A DNA stretch of 64,000 nt from Triplophysa rosa (GCF_024868665.1 NC_079891.1:19891641-19955640), one strand, 5' to 3'. Counted from the first letter of the stretch, positions 12,436 to 23,060 are shown. Numbers and translations are program-made. The notes: generated by a model not told the origin, from the sequence alone.

Positions 12436-13370
12436 AGGTGTCATGAATTAAGACATCAATTTTAACCCAAGCTTTTGCTATATAAGAGGTAATCGTATTC
12501 AAGCAGAAATCCTGCAAGTGTCAGAACTGAAAACGCCCTTGTTACTGAAATTACAACTTTTATTGACACCAGGCCCAGCAAACGCCAGGTCCTGGAATGT
12601 ACCTATTTATGACAGGTTGAACACCTCCTCCACAGAAGAATATCAACGACTACATCTCTAGCCCCGCCCACTGGTTCGCGCATGACAGTACTGAAGTAAC
12701 ACAAGTTGTGTGGAACCAGATAGAGTGAGCAAGCAATAAACATGCCGTTAAAGATCGCAAAATATTGTGCAGTGCCTGGTTGTGGAAGAACATAGTCGCT
12801 GCATAACCTTACTTAGGATTCCGACATTAGTAATGCGTGGTTGAAGTTTATTTATAAAGATGTTCCAGCTCACGTGGGTGAAACATTGAGCGTTTGTTCG
12901 CTTCATTTCACCACGGATTCCTTAGTGAACAAGGCACAGGTCGATGCTGGATTTGCGGAGAGACTAAAATTAAAAAGCAATGCTGTGCCGTCAATATTGG
13001 ATCCGACAGGAATGGCGCAGCCATCTTATGTGAGTAAAACATATTTGTACTATGGGTCACTATTGCTTTGTTAGAGATCGCTTGATATGTCCTGATAATG
13101 TGTAACCTAACGTTATGTGTCTAACCAAATTCACAGAAGGCTCCAACTACGCAAACTGCTATCCAATCATAGCAGTGGGCGTTTACTTCCAAGTCTTCAA
13201 TGCGGCACGCCCATCAAAACCGAGCGTTTGTCCAGCCGGCCTCAAAACCCGGGTATAAAATAGCCTTACTTATTGATTTTGATGTTTTTTAATGTAAAAA
13301 CAGCGCAAACGTCATAAGTAGACCTCATACAACAGTATAAAACAATAAAAAAGGCCAGTTCATCATACCT
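12436..13370 (+). mobile_element. Kolobok-like element with TTAA target duplication
   Basis: It is flanked by TTAA on both sides (12432-12435, 13371-13374). Inverted ends are AGGTGTCATGAATT on the left and AGGTATGATGAACT read inward on the right (11 of 14 match). It carries a decayed THAP-domain exon on the plus strand. TTAA targets together with a THAP domain point to the Kolobok superfamily rather than piggyBac; this is inference because no transposase core is present. Confidence 0.6.
12742..13029 (+). pseudogene. THAP-domain exon with stop codons, transposon cargo
   Basis: From ATG at 12742 the frame reads MPLKIAKYCAVPGCGRT, then a stop, SLHNLT, a second stop, and DSDISNAWLKFIYKDVPAHV. 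It continues with VCSLHFTTDSL and LKSNAVPSILDPTG. This gives the C2CH zinc ligands (CAVPGC and CSLH), the invariant-type Trp and the AVP region of a THAP domain in normal order. Two in-frame stops make it dead. The exon ends at GTGAGT (13030), implying that the intact ancestor was spliced. Confidence 0.7.
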
Positions 13371-13403
13371 TTAAAATACAAAAATACAGTAGTATATTTT
13401 GAT

Positions 13404-13560
13404 AGCTTTCCTGTAGCTCAGTGGTTAGAGCATGGGGCTAGCAACACCAAGGTCATGAGTTCGATCCCAGGATTGCACATCTCAGATACAAAAAATGTAT
13501 AGAATAATGCAATGTAAGTCGCTTTGTATAAAAGCATCTGCCAAATGCATAAATGTAAAA
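13404..13560 (+). repeat. tRNA-derived SINE (cyprinid V-SINE/HAmo-like)
   Basis: It has RNA polymerase III promoter boxes: A-like TAGCTCAGTGGTTAGAG and B-like AGTTCGATCCCA. It ends with the conserved tail GTAAGTCGCTTTGTATAAAA plus CATCTGCCAAATGCATAAAT. This is a SINE, not a working tRNA gene: it has no cloverleaf 3' half and continues into a LINE-like tail. It is inserted within the hAT at 11131-13675. The family label is from general knowledge. Confidence 0.8.
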
Positions 13561-13711
13561 TGTTGATACATGGCGTGTGACCGCTGTATTTTGTAGTTTA
13601 TTTTGATACACTTAAAATTAAGGTATTTGGTATTTCATTTTAAAATACATTTCGATTTATTTTTGCCCAGCCCTGTTCACCCGCGGGTGCCCGCCCGCGT
13701 GCAGGACTCTG

Positions 13712-14275
13712 CCTTGAGTGCACTTTAAGTCACTGTGGACAAACGGTATTAATGCATAGTAAATGATTTGTGATCTCAAAGGCAAAAGCAATTGCATCCA
13801 TCAAATCTGCGCATGTTTGAATTTTTAGCACTATAGTTTTATCATTATTGCTATAAAAACAATTAATTATTTGATGAAATTTGTAAAAGAATCAACCTAA
13901 AAAAATCCTAATCACACATTAAAAGTGTAAATGTTATATGCTATATTAAAAATACAAGTATAGTATACAAGTAAAATATAAAAGTATACTTTAAGACTGT
14001 TTTCAAGCAAATTTAGCTTTTTTTTGTCTTTTTTCTCTGAAATTTTCTGGGGACCCCCTGCAACCTTCTGGTGGGCCCCTGGGGTCTCCAAAAAAGTTCA
14101 GATAAAAAGTAAAAAAACATAAGTCTACTGATCATTATTATTGTGTTTATATCTTTTGTTTGCTACAAGTTTGAGCTGAAACGTTTCTCTTCAGGGTTAT
14201 ACATCTAACAAGTGCAGCCAACTATTTAACTATTTAATCATTGTTAAAAGACGTTACCAATTTCAGCTGCCTTAA
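13712..14275. other. No gene seen
   Basis: AT-rich sequence. CCTGCAACCTTCTGGTGGGC near 14057 looks like a fragment of an unidentified interspersed repeat. No exon or transposon end could be supported. Confidence 0.35.
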
Positions 14276-14432
14276 ATTTTTAAGTTAATCAAATTAGCTT
14301 TATGAGTCAATTGAACTTAATTATATTGAACTGACTTTAAAAAATTTAGTTGTACAAAGTCAGTCAAAATAACTTCATAAAGCTAATTTGATTTAACTTA
14401 AAAACTTAAGTAAAAAGCTTCATTAAATTTTT
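14276..14432. repeat. Foldback element (inverted repeat about 27 bp)
   Basis: The left arm at about 14281-14307 (TAAGTTAATCAAATTAGC, TTTATGAG) is complementary to the right arm at about 14375-14400 (TTCATAAAGCTAATTTGA, TTTAACTTA). A 65-70-bp AT-rich loop separates them. It is a small foldback MITE of unknown superfamily; no target duplication was recognised. Confidence 0.55.
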
Positions 14433-15314
14433 AAGTTGTTTTTTTATTGTGTACTATTTAGTAAACATAGTTTAAGTGTTTCTTTTTACATAAAAATGTA
14501 TGTGCATTTTAAGAAGGGGGCCCTAACAAAACGTTCATCATATTTGGGGGTCCTGGGCATCATAAGATTTGAAAACCCCGGCTTTGAGAGGCAAGTGAAA
14601 ACACTGACAGGGCACAAGTAAATATCTGAACTACTGACCTGACCAGGTTGATCAAATTACTGTTGTTTACTATATCGCTGTCAGTGTTTAAAAGTTAGTT
14701 TTTGATTTCTCCACTGATAAATCACGAGGCCATTTAGCACTCTTTAATACCAGCCTCTCTTTTACTAACAGATCATTTCATATGCCTACCATATGTATAA
14801 AGCACAGACACATCCTTACATAGCCAAATTCAGATTAATTTCCGGAGTCTTGTTAGATATATGATGCAGGGCATCGGCCTAGTCAGAAGAACATGAGCCG
14901 TTGTATAAACTGCAGTAAATCAGTGATACAATCTTAAAAGGGTATTCCATCTATATTCGGCTTCATATCATTACTGTCAAACTCGCTCAAATATCACCAT
15001 ATGTAAAACAGCGTATAGTTCAACAAAACAGATTCATGATCATACAAGTGAGGCCCCTTTCAAAATGTGCCATGCTTTTCAAGCAAGGGGTCAACCATTA
15101 GATTTACAGTAATCTAGATTTAATGAAAACAAACTGCTTGTCCATGTCAGTAATTTTTGTCGTTTTTTATAGTGATGTTGTTTAGATGCCTTTGATTTTG
15201 GGATGTTCTTCAAACTTTGTTTAAAGTACTAGTGCCACATGTGAACTCTGAAAGTTGTGAGCTTCTCTATAGCAGGTTTCTTGAAGAACACATGGAGAAA
15301 ATGCATATTATCAC

Positions 15315-16157
15315 AGGCCAATTCACACCAAGAATGATAACTGTAAAGAAAACTATATTAGCGTCCAAACCAGTGGACAACAAGGCATACATCTTTCTGG
15401 GTAAAAATCCCCCTAAGAAAGTCCCTGCTTGTGAGGTAGTAGTTTTCCAGAGTTCCGGAAGATTCGGGGGTGGGCCTTGGACGTCGAATATGCTGATTGG
15501 TTGATTTCACGATTTCATTGGTTGACTCTACATGCTGCATCGTGTTCCGGTAAAAACATACCACCATTTTTAAAAGTTTGTTGCAGTGCGTGTAGTTTCA
15601 GCTGTTTACTGTTTGAAATGGAAAAAAAATATGATAGATGGACCGACGACCAAGTCTAGGCTTTATTAAGTGTTTTTGCAGAGGATGAAATCCAATTGGA
15701 ATTGGAAACAATGACCCGCAATGAAAAGGTATACTTAAAAATATCGAGTCGGTTATACAAGCTGGGCATTGTCGCACAAAAAAATTATGAGTGTCCGTCG
15801 CTTTATGTGACGTCATCGTTGTTCGACATTACCGCCCCCTCCTGGACTGGGTGGAGCTGTCACATGCAGTCCTATGTCACGGGACTGATGCCTAATCTTC
15901 ACGGTACTTTAGACCTCTATAGAAATGCAGACAGCAACAGGTCTGGGGAGAAAAAGGTTCCTGGGAAAAAGGTTCCTCGGACAAATTGTACCAGGTAATT
16001 TCGGTGGAAATGCACCATTAGTTTGCTCAATGTCAATGTTTTATTGTTCATCAGCTGCAAATAATGTTCTGAAGGTGATCCCAATGCTATCATTCCTCTG
16101 TATTGTTTTCTGTATTGTTGTGGTGTGTAACAACTAGTTCTTGGTGTGAACAGGCCT
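15315..16157. mobile_element. Harbinger-like element remnant
   Basis: The left end reads AGGCCAATTCACACCAAGAA and the right end read inward AGGCCTGTTCACACCAAGAA, an inverted terminal match of 18 of 20. Inside is a dead Myb/SANT-like ORF (15618-15998). PIF/Harbinger transposons typically encode such a Myb-like protein beside the transposase, so this is probably a deletion derivative that kept the Myb-like gene. A target duplication could not be fixed. Confidence 0.6.
15618..15998 (+). pseudogene. Myb/SANT-like DNA-binding ORF of a Harbinger element, broken
   Basis: ATG at 15618 gives MEKKYDRWTDDQV, then an in-frame TAG (15657-15659), then ALLSVFAEDEIQLELE in the same frame, and further on KVYLKISSRLYKLGI. 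The W-T-D-D-Q-V start, acidic middle helix and hydrophobic YLKISSRLYKLG helix are the layout of the trihelix/Myb-like protein of PIF/Harbinger transposons. One stop breaks the domain, and the C-terminal part degenerates into lysine/proline repeats. Not a host gene. Confidence 0.55.
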
Positions 16158-16186
16158 TTAGTAATGAATGGGGATGATCACAGTAA

Positions 16187-16658
16187 AGCTCAGTTTATAC
16201 TTACGCGGAACCTACGCAGAGCCACATAACCTATGCCGTAGCCTGATGCACCGCTCCAATAATGTAACAACGCGTCAACTCAACGCGGACCCTACGCGGA
16301 CTGCAAGCGCTGTGATTGGTCTGTTTGAACCCCTCCCTCAGGTCAAAAAACTCTGCGATAGCGTCATGTTTACTCAAACGCATTTCCAAATGAATTATCT
16401 AAATAAATTATTTGTTCTTTTGTATTTAACATCTCAAGCTGCAACAAAAGTGACTGTTTACTTGCCGCTATCACTGCTAATGCTTCTCAAACGAGCTGCT
16501 TCTTCTTCGGCTCTTGTTTTGGTTACACAAGCAACACGTGCGTGGACACTGACGCCTAGTGGTCATTGCCTGTCGATGCGGACAACGACGCAGAAGTATA
16601 AATTAAAACCGACACGTAGCCTATGGCGTAGAGGCTACGCATGAGTATAAACTGAGTT
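16187..16658. mobile_element. Harbinger-type MITE with TAA target duplication
   Basis: Inverted ends: AGCTCAGTTTATACT on the left, AACTCAGTTTATACT read inward on the right. Flanking TAA is present on both sides (16184-16186, 16659-16661), fitting the TWA preference of PIF/Harbinger elements. Several CTACGC motifs are repeated near both ends. The long ORF across it (16168-16644) follows the MITE and has no domain. Confidence 0.65.
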
Positions 16659-16661
16659 TAA

Positions 16662-18004
16662 GACTTTTGTGCATGTTTGTGTGTGTGAAAGAGGTCTACA
16701 GATGTCACCATCATCACTCCTGCAGCCTTATGAGGGTGTATGTAGTCACACACACACACAGTCCATACAGATGTGCACGTCTACACATACAGATAAGTGC
16801 ATGTTTCGATTATGAGCAATTATTACATATGGATTACATTATTGAGAACAACATTTCATATGATTCTCAAAGGACCATCAAGAGTATGCTGGTAATGACT
16901 CCAAAATTAACACAAGCCACAGAGGTTCACATATCACAGACACGAGATAGATTGTCCTGTTTAGTCGAGCCTTCACTTATCTTTATTTCTCATGTCGTTC
17001 CTTCTCTTTCTTCTGCAAATTGCCATTGAGGTTTCCCCTCAACGCCACCCATGAACATTCTGTTTCCAAATGATCAAATATTTACCCAGCTATGCTCAAA
17101 TGAATAAAACATGCTTAATATCATTAATAAATCAAAAGACACATTAAGCACTTTTATAGTAAAACAAATCAGATTGAAACATGTAAACTGCCTTTGTTCT
17201 GAGAAGCTATTTCATCGGGAATGTCAAGTTTCGAAACCCTGTACTATGGTGTCTGATCACAGGAGGCCTTGTCCTACTGCGTAAACACACGCACTCGCGA
17301 GTGACCTTTTGACCTCTCGGTTCACAATGACAGATCATAGCTCGGTCACAGACAAGGATGTTTGTCTGAAAAGTCTGCGGACCCGAGGGCGAACAAACAT
17401 GTTTGATACTGGACAGAGGGAATTCCATTCTCGTGTAAAGACACAGATGCATGCGCTCTCTCGCATTCACACAGATGTCAAAACAAGGATGGAAACCACA
17501 GCAAAAAGTTTAAACCACAAGAGAGACAAAATACAGTATTAACAGATACAGACGTGCACACATTGACACGCACTATACCAGAAAGACAAAACGTTCTTCA
17601 TAGTACAATGTCAAACATACACACATAGACTCCTACAGACAGACTGAAATGAACACAAAAACGGACAAAAATACACACACATACACAGGTGTGTATTCAG
17701 GTTTAGGTCCCCACCGGGATATACAAACATGAACACACACACACACACACACTAAAGCCAGCAGAGGCACACACCGGGTTATTCAGGGACAACCGTGCTG
17801 AAAATGCGGCAGTCTGCTCAGACTCCAGTCACAACCAATATGAGTTCACATTGATCACAAAGAAACCGTTTTCTTACTGTCAAAAACCTCCATTGATTGA
17901 CACAGATGCCAGTTAAAAGGGTGCTTGAGTAAACGCATGTTACATTTAGAGGCACAAGTTATGGCAAACAAGTCTTTCAAATGGTTTATCATTTAGCCAT
18001 TTCC
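16662..18004. other. No gene seen; short AC repeats
   Basis: Intronic-looking sequence with scattered CACACA runs, including a pure AC run at about 17733-17752. ORFs such as 17207-17470 (minus) and 17309-17542 (plus) overlap each other and show no domain. Confidence 0.4.
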
Positions 18005-18432
18005 TGTCTCTTTGAGGGATCATCTATCTATCTGTGTCTATCCACCCAACTCTGTCTATCCATCAAAGTCTAACTATCCATCCATCTAAGTCTAACTATC
18101 CATCCATCTAAGTCTAACTATCCATCCATCTAAGTCTAACTATCCATCCATCTAAGTCTAACTATCCATCCATCTAAGTCTAACTATCCATCCATCTAAG
18201 TCTAACTATCCATCCATCTAAGTCTAACTATCCATCCATCCATCTGTATCTATCCATCTACCATTATCCATCCATCCATCCATCCATCCATCCATCCATC
18301 CATCCATCCATCCATCCATCCATCCATCCATCCATCCATCCATCCATCTATCCATCTAAGTCTATCTATCCATCCATCCATCTGTATCTATCCATCTACC
18401 ATCATCCATCCATCCATCCATATCTATCTATC

Positions 18433-18517
<85 letters not shown>

Positions 18518-18800
18518 AGTCTATCTATCCATCCATCCATCCATCTGTATCTATCCATCCATCCATCCATCCATCCATCCATCCATCCATCCATCCATCC
18601 ATCCATCCATCCATATCTATCTAAGTGTATCTATCCATCCACCTGTATCCATCCATCCATCCTCCCATCATCTGTATCTATCCATCCACCTGTATCCATC
18701 CATCCATCCACCTGTCTCCATCCATCCTCCCATCATCTGTATCTATCCATCTAAGTGCATCCATCCATCCATCCATCCATCCAACTATCTATCATCGTGC
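18005..18800. repeat. Compound tetranucleotide microsatellite with a 22-bp minisatellite
   Basis: About 18065-18240 holds roughly eight copies of a 22-bp unit starting AAGTCTAACTATCCATCC. This is followed by CCAT runs (about 18263-18350), a CTAT run (about 18430-18516), more CCAT (about 18528-18612), and mixed CCAT/CTGT units to 18800. The ORF at 18625-18882 is a translation of this repeat. It lies in the inferred eda first intron and should be highly length-polymorphic. Confidence 0.9.
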
Positions 18801-20380
18801 CGCTGTAATGTGCAATTTTAAAGCTTTGGTTCCCAAACTTACACATCTGTGTGTTGGCTGTTGTCTGGGACTACTTAAATAGATCCAGCTGTTAAAAGCA
18901 AAGCCATTAAAGTCATGCAAACATTCAGTTTCTACAGCGCACAGCTCTCTAACACCTGTTTGGCTGAGGTTAACCCGCTCTTAGATCCCTCATTAGCACA
19001 CACACTTTTGTAATCAGTCAGACAGAGCTGTGCTTTGGGATGTATGGCTAACACTATATCTAGAGATATAGATCTGAGATGTTGATCAACAAGCAAATTC
19101 CTTACTGCTAACTCAAAGAACAAAGGACTCTGGCTAACTCGGTCTAAGGGCTCGAGAGTATGTGAGAAACGTGTGTATGTGTATTAGTTACGGTGGTAAA
19201 TAGTTGAATAGAGAGTAATTAGAGAGTGGCTGACTCCATCCATTAATGTAATATCCTGTCGTGGAGGAATCCCATACCTGCAAAGCTTAATAAGGAATTG
19301 TGTGTGTGTGCATTAGAGAGCTCACACAGAGAATTGGCAACATGCCATAATGCCTGAGAGAGAAAGAGAGAGAGAAGACGTTGATGAGGAAAATATTCCC
19401 TTCTCTTTCCCATACTCTCGCTCTCTCTCACACACATAAACTTTAACAAAGGAACTGTCTGATCTACACTGTAACAGAGAGGCACGTCTGATGCCATTGT
19501 TACAGGTCTAATCTTACCTTATATTCAGGTCTGATATATATAGAGATGAATGGTGCATGACTGGTGGCGTCGATAATACGTTTTACATGTACAAATATTC
19601 TATGAACTAGTATTGGGTATATTCATTTTGTTAAGAAAAGCTAAATTGTCAGCGATCTACAATTGGTCTATAAGATGCAAGTTGTGCACACACGCACACA
19701 ATCTCTCTCTCCTTCTGTGGTTTGTCTGCATGTAATTTTTAACCACACTCACGCCTTGCTCCATCAATCTCAGTTGTCATGGTTACACGCATTCAAAAGG
19801 TCTGACATGCATCAATGCTGTACTCACAATTACATGTATATGTGCACACCGCAGCACGTGCGGACACACCCCCATACACATGCATATGTGTCATGCACAT
19901 AAAGACAGGAAGGAGACTACATTAATCAATTCTAAATGATTTTCAAAACAATGCACAATACAGTATTCATATAACTAAAGAATTCATTGACCCCAATATG
20001 GTAGAAAAGGTTCCTCCCAATAAAGGTCATTGGGTTCAGGAAGTATGGCCACAGGTATCATTCAATGTAAGGCAATTTCGAAGGACAGCTAGACAAATAG
20101 TTTTTCTTAGATTTTTTAATTTTAGTATCGTTTAACCATTTCACCTTTGGCATTTTGATTTAGCTGTTAGAAAGTTTACATGATAAAATCTATATAGCCA
20201 TGAATGTTTAAAAAGATGTTGCATCTGTCTGAATATCTATGCACGGCTTATTGTGCAGTTTCTGGAACGTCTTAAACCAAATATACTTTATTTTACTGTT
20301 TTGAAGTAAGCATTCTCTTCTATTCCATTGTGGCCCATCTGAATGTTTTTACATGCAAGAAAACGTTTTAGGCAAATACA
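18801..20380. other. No gene seen
   Basis: No exon with recognisable homology on either strand. There is a GA-rich tract near 19354-19378 and a CTCTCTCTC tract near 19418. The ORFs at 19243-19497 (minus) and 19663-19902 (plus) lack domain features. Confidence 0.4.
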
Positions 20381-20388
20381 CTATACAG

Positions 20389-20721
20389 CAGTGGCGTCAC
20401 TAGGCCCTTTTTAAGTGGGCTTTAGCCACCCTAAAGTTCTAGTGTAGCCCCCCTAAAAAAATGTGAGTAATTATGTAATCTGTACAGGAATTCGAGATCG
20501 CTTTAAGGCCGAAGTATGGTCCGTCCGTCTGCGCGCCGTCCGCATGATGCAATTTTCCTCATCAGAAGGGTCCGCGGTTGTCACTTTATATGTTGCAGAT
20601 CGATCAATTAATGTGATATTAATTTTAATAACAATAACTTGTCTTTATTCTGCATATTCTTTGTTAATTATTTATTTTAGTAATATATACAGTATGTGGT
20701 GCTTAGAGAGTGGCTATGTAC

Positions 20722-20752
<31 letters not shown>

Positions 20753-20805
20753 CTCCCCATTGGAGTCTGGTCCCCCCTAATATTGAAAACCTAGAATCGC
20801 CCCTG
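20389..20805. mobile_element. Small hAT element with perfect 8-bp target duplication
   Basis: The left end is CAGTGGCGTCACTAGG; the right end read inward is CAGGGGCGATTCTAGG. The flanks are CTATACAG at 20381-20388 and 20806-20813, identical. The 417-bp element contains a short TA dinucleotide run (about 20733-20752) and no transposase. The perfect duplication argues for a relatively young insertion. Confidence 0.8.
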
Positions 20806-20813
20806 CTATACAG

Positions 20814-21579
20814 GAAATGCACACAATCAGGGTGATGTGAACCCGATCCAATCCTAAATATACCATGTTCAGGCAACCCACTAGGTAAAATATAAAAAGT
20901 AGCTTTCACATTACATCCCTACCATGCTTTCCAAATATATTGATATTTGCCTTGAGAATGCATTTAATGCTGCTTCAGGCAATTTTATCTGTTACTTGTT
21001 AAACAGTCTGAAAAAAAACTAGTAAATAACATCAGGCTAAATGCTAATTTTATTGTAAATGCAAACATGCACAAGCTTGGTGACCAATGTCAAGTGACCA
21101 CAGTTGTGACAAGTAGGGCATGATTCTGGATTAACGTAGCATTGTTTGACCTGGAAAAAAGCAGGACAATGTCAACAGACAGTCTAAACATTAACTCTAA
21201 ACCTAACCATTACCAACCACTACAATCTAAAGGAAATATTTTCCTTTGAAATTTATGTTAATTGTGTTCTGTAAGCCACAACCCTAGCCCTTCCCGTAAA
21301 CTACATGAAAGGAATGTTGTTCTCGAAGTAAGGATGTCAATGGAGGAACACTAATGGCCTACTTGGCAGAATCACAGTAAAAAGGTAAACTTCTGCTGAC
21401 TTACTGTTGCTTAACTTATGACAGTGCCTGGTAATACCACCAGCACACAAAACTGTGACAAGGCAGAGCGCAGAAATATGTGCCGTCAGGACAGACCGAA
21501 GTGATTTCTTTCAGCATCGTTATTTTATTTCTAGACAGGCAATGGGTAGATATACCTTCGATTGATTCATTCATTCACT
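20814..21579. other. No gene seen
   Basis: AT-rich intronic sequence without recognisable exons or transposon termini. Confidence 0.4.
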
Positions 21580-21985
21580 GGATGCGCGTAACTCTACTTT
21601 CACGAAGCCATTCACCTCCAGTGCTGCCTAATAAAACGCATCCCTGAGCTGTGGTTTTTGGATCCCGTCCCCGGGGTTAACATCAGGACATGCTGCGACG
21701 AGCTTGGATCTCCTCCAGATAAATCAAACACTAGTCCGGGCCAAACCGCAGCGAAGGCTAAATAAACAGCGACCTGCGCTGCCTGACAGTAAAAGTGCGT
21801 CTGATGAAGAGAGCTCGTAAAAAGGACAGATGTTGTTTAAACAGAACAAATGTCGCCTGCAGGTGAACGATTCACAGTTACGAGAAACGCGTCACTCCCG
21901 GGCTTTTGACGCACAAATTGACTGAAAAGACAGAAGAACGCACATCCGACACGGAGTGTAGTTAACAGACGCGCAAGGAACAGAA
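21580..21985. promoter_or_regulatory. GC-richer, low-repeat stretch in eda intron 1 (possible regulatory DNA)
   Basis: Unlike its surroundings this stretch has no transposon signature and a higher GC content with several CpGs (for example CCCGTCCCCGGGG near 21666 and ACGCGTCACTCCCGGG near 21887). It lies 0.6-1.3 kb downstream of eda exon 1 in gene direction. It could be a first-intron enhancer or an extension of the promoter CpG island. Only position and composition support this. Confidence 0.25.
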
Positions 21986-22129
21986 TGGTTGCAGGTTCAA
22001 ACCCACGCTACAGGCAGTCCACCCCCTAACTACAGACTGCCCAGGGGTATGTCAGTGCAATAGATGAACGGTAGGCTAAAAATTCGTTATGTAGAATGCC
22101 GTAATCTGTAGAACGAAGATGTCTACAGC

Positions 22130-22222
22130 ATGTATCCAAAGCATCCAAATGCACTTTCAAGGTACACATTTTATACCACTGCACGGCTAACCCAATGCTC
22201 TACCAATTGAGCTACATGAACA
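22130..22222 (-). repeat. tRNA-derived SINE fragment, minus strand
   Basis: Read on the minus strand it begins ATGTAGCTCAATTGGTAGAG, a good A box, then GCATTGGGTTAGC. It runs into a degraded tail that includes TGCATTTGGATGC. It lacks a clear B box and the tRNA 3' half, so it is a SINE fragment rather than a tRNA gene. Confidence 0.5.
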
Positions 22223-22549
22223 TTGTTCTTTGCGTTTGACATTAATTTTAAACGAAGAAATGCATCACAAACACACATCTTTCAGTAATAGATCATTGCA
22301 CCCGAGACTTTCTGTCGCACACGTAGAACCAGTTTAGACGCTCCAACGATAGATCGCTAACAAACAAACAAACAAACCCAATAAACAGTCTGGTCTGGAA
22401 AGACAATAAAGAGGCGCCTCTAAACTTTACACTACACTATAATTTAAACTTACACTACAACAGATGTTAATGTAGACTACACCACAGAGTATTGAACTTT
22501 GTGTTTCGTATTTATTCACTTTTGTTGAACAACAGATAACTCTGTTTAC

Positions 22550-22843
22550 CTGATCGCCTATTGTTGGGTGGTCGGTGTCCGGTGACCGGAGCACTGGCGG
22601 TGTTGCTTCATAGTGCGGGAGTGGAGCCGTAGATGACACATCGTCTTTGTTTTTCTGGGATATTTCGCGTTTGAGCTCCGAGCGCAGGTCCAGGTAGCAG
22701 AAGAGCGTGATGAGATGCAGGGAGAGTGAGAGGATGAATAAACTCAGGAAAATTTTGCAGTTGTTGCATTTACTTTGGCACTCACACGCTGCCTGCGTGC
22801 GCTCTCGGTCCTCCAACTTAACCGGCTCGCGCTTCGGTACCAT
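22550..22843 (-). CDS. eda: Ectodysplasin A, first coding exon (partial gene)
   Basis: EDA is a type II membrane TNF-family ligand that is shed and signals through EDAR in scale, fin-ray and tooth development. This exon encodes 98 residues: a short Cys-rich cytoplasmic part (about 1-30), a transmembrane anchor (about 31-51) and the start of the stalk. The stretch SLSLHLITLFCYLDLRSELK is a close match to EDA exon 1 in other vertebrates. It ends in GGCGATCAG, then the donor GTAAAC (phase 0). I chose the second ATG because its context GCAGCCATGG is strong; an in-frame upstream ATG at 22867 would add eight residues. The furin-site, collagen and TNF exons are not in the window. NALF2 lies upstream in the same orientation, as in human. 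Confidence 0.88.
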
Positions 22844-23060
22844 GGCTGCGTGCAGGTCAGTCAGCATTGCTTCTGCATACCGAACTTCCGTGTCCTGTCG
22901 GTGTCTGTTGTGTTCTGCTGGTCGTTTCTCTGCGGGTTCATCTGGCTCCCTGACCTCGGACTGCGAAGATCCAGACTGATAACCTACTGTGGCCGGCTCA
23001 TAGACCGACCCCTAGCACCTGATTGGTTGTTGATACGGCGTCATCTCATTGAAAATCTTA
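22844..23060 (-). promoter_or_regulatory. Putative eda promoter / 5' UTR region
   Basis: GC-richer DNA lies immediately upstream of the eda start. On the minus strand a CCAAT box (forward ATTGG at 23022-23026) sits about 180 bp before the ATG. No TATA box is evident. The transcription start cannot be fixed from sequence alone. The overlapping plus-strand ORFs (22707-22979, 22775-23170) are antisense shadows. Confidence 0.4.

Larger units (their letters stand above)
11131..13675. mobile_element. Second hAT element nested in the 8818-13711 hAT
   Basis: The left end is CAGGGATGGGCAGTATTT; the right end read inward is CAGGGCTGGGCAAAAA. The target duplication TTCACCCG is perfect (11123-11130 and 13676-13683) and consists of the host hAT's own sequence, which shows the order of insertion. 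The body is rich in AAATAC/GTATTT. It carries a TTAA-flanked THAP element (12436-13370) and a SINE (13404-13560). No hAT transposase remains. Confidence 0.8.
8818..13711. mobile_element. Old hAT element hosting nested insertions
   Basis: The left end CAGAGTCCTGCACGGG (8818) and the right end, read inward as CAGAGTCCTGCACGCGGG, form clear inverted termini. The element's own sequence survives as 8818-9318, 10587-11130 and 13676-13711, rich in CCCGC/ACCCG motifs. No target duplication is visible (GCCCGTTT left, CCTTGAGT right), in keeping with age. Two younger hATs (9319-10586 and 11131-13675) interrupt it. Confidence 0.6.

Noticed and set aside
13404..13470. Possible tRNA gene (A and B boxes present)
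   Set aside because: It lacks a complete cloverleaf and continues into the conserved SINE tail; similar fragments recur at 22130, 26390 and 28545.
16168..16644. Plus-strand ORF of 158 codons
   Set aside because: Its limits coincide with a Harbinger-type MITE, and the composition fits read-through of that repeat.
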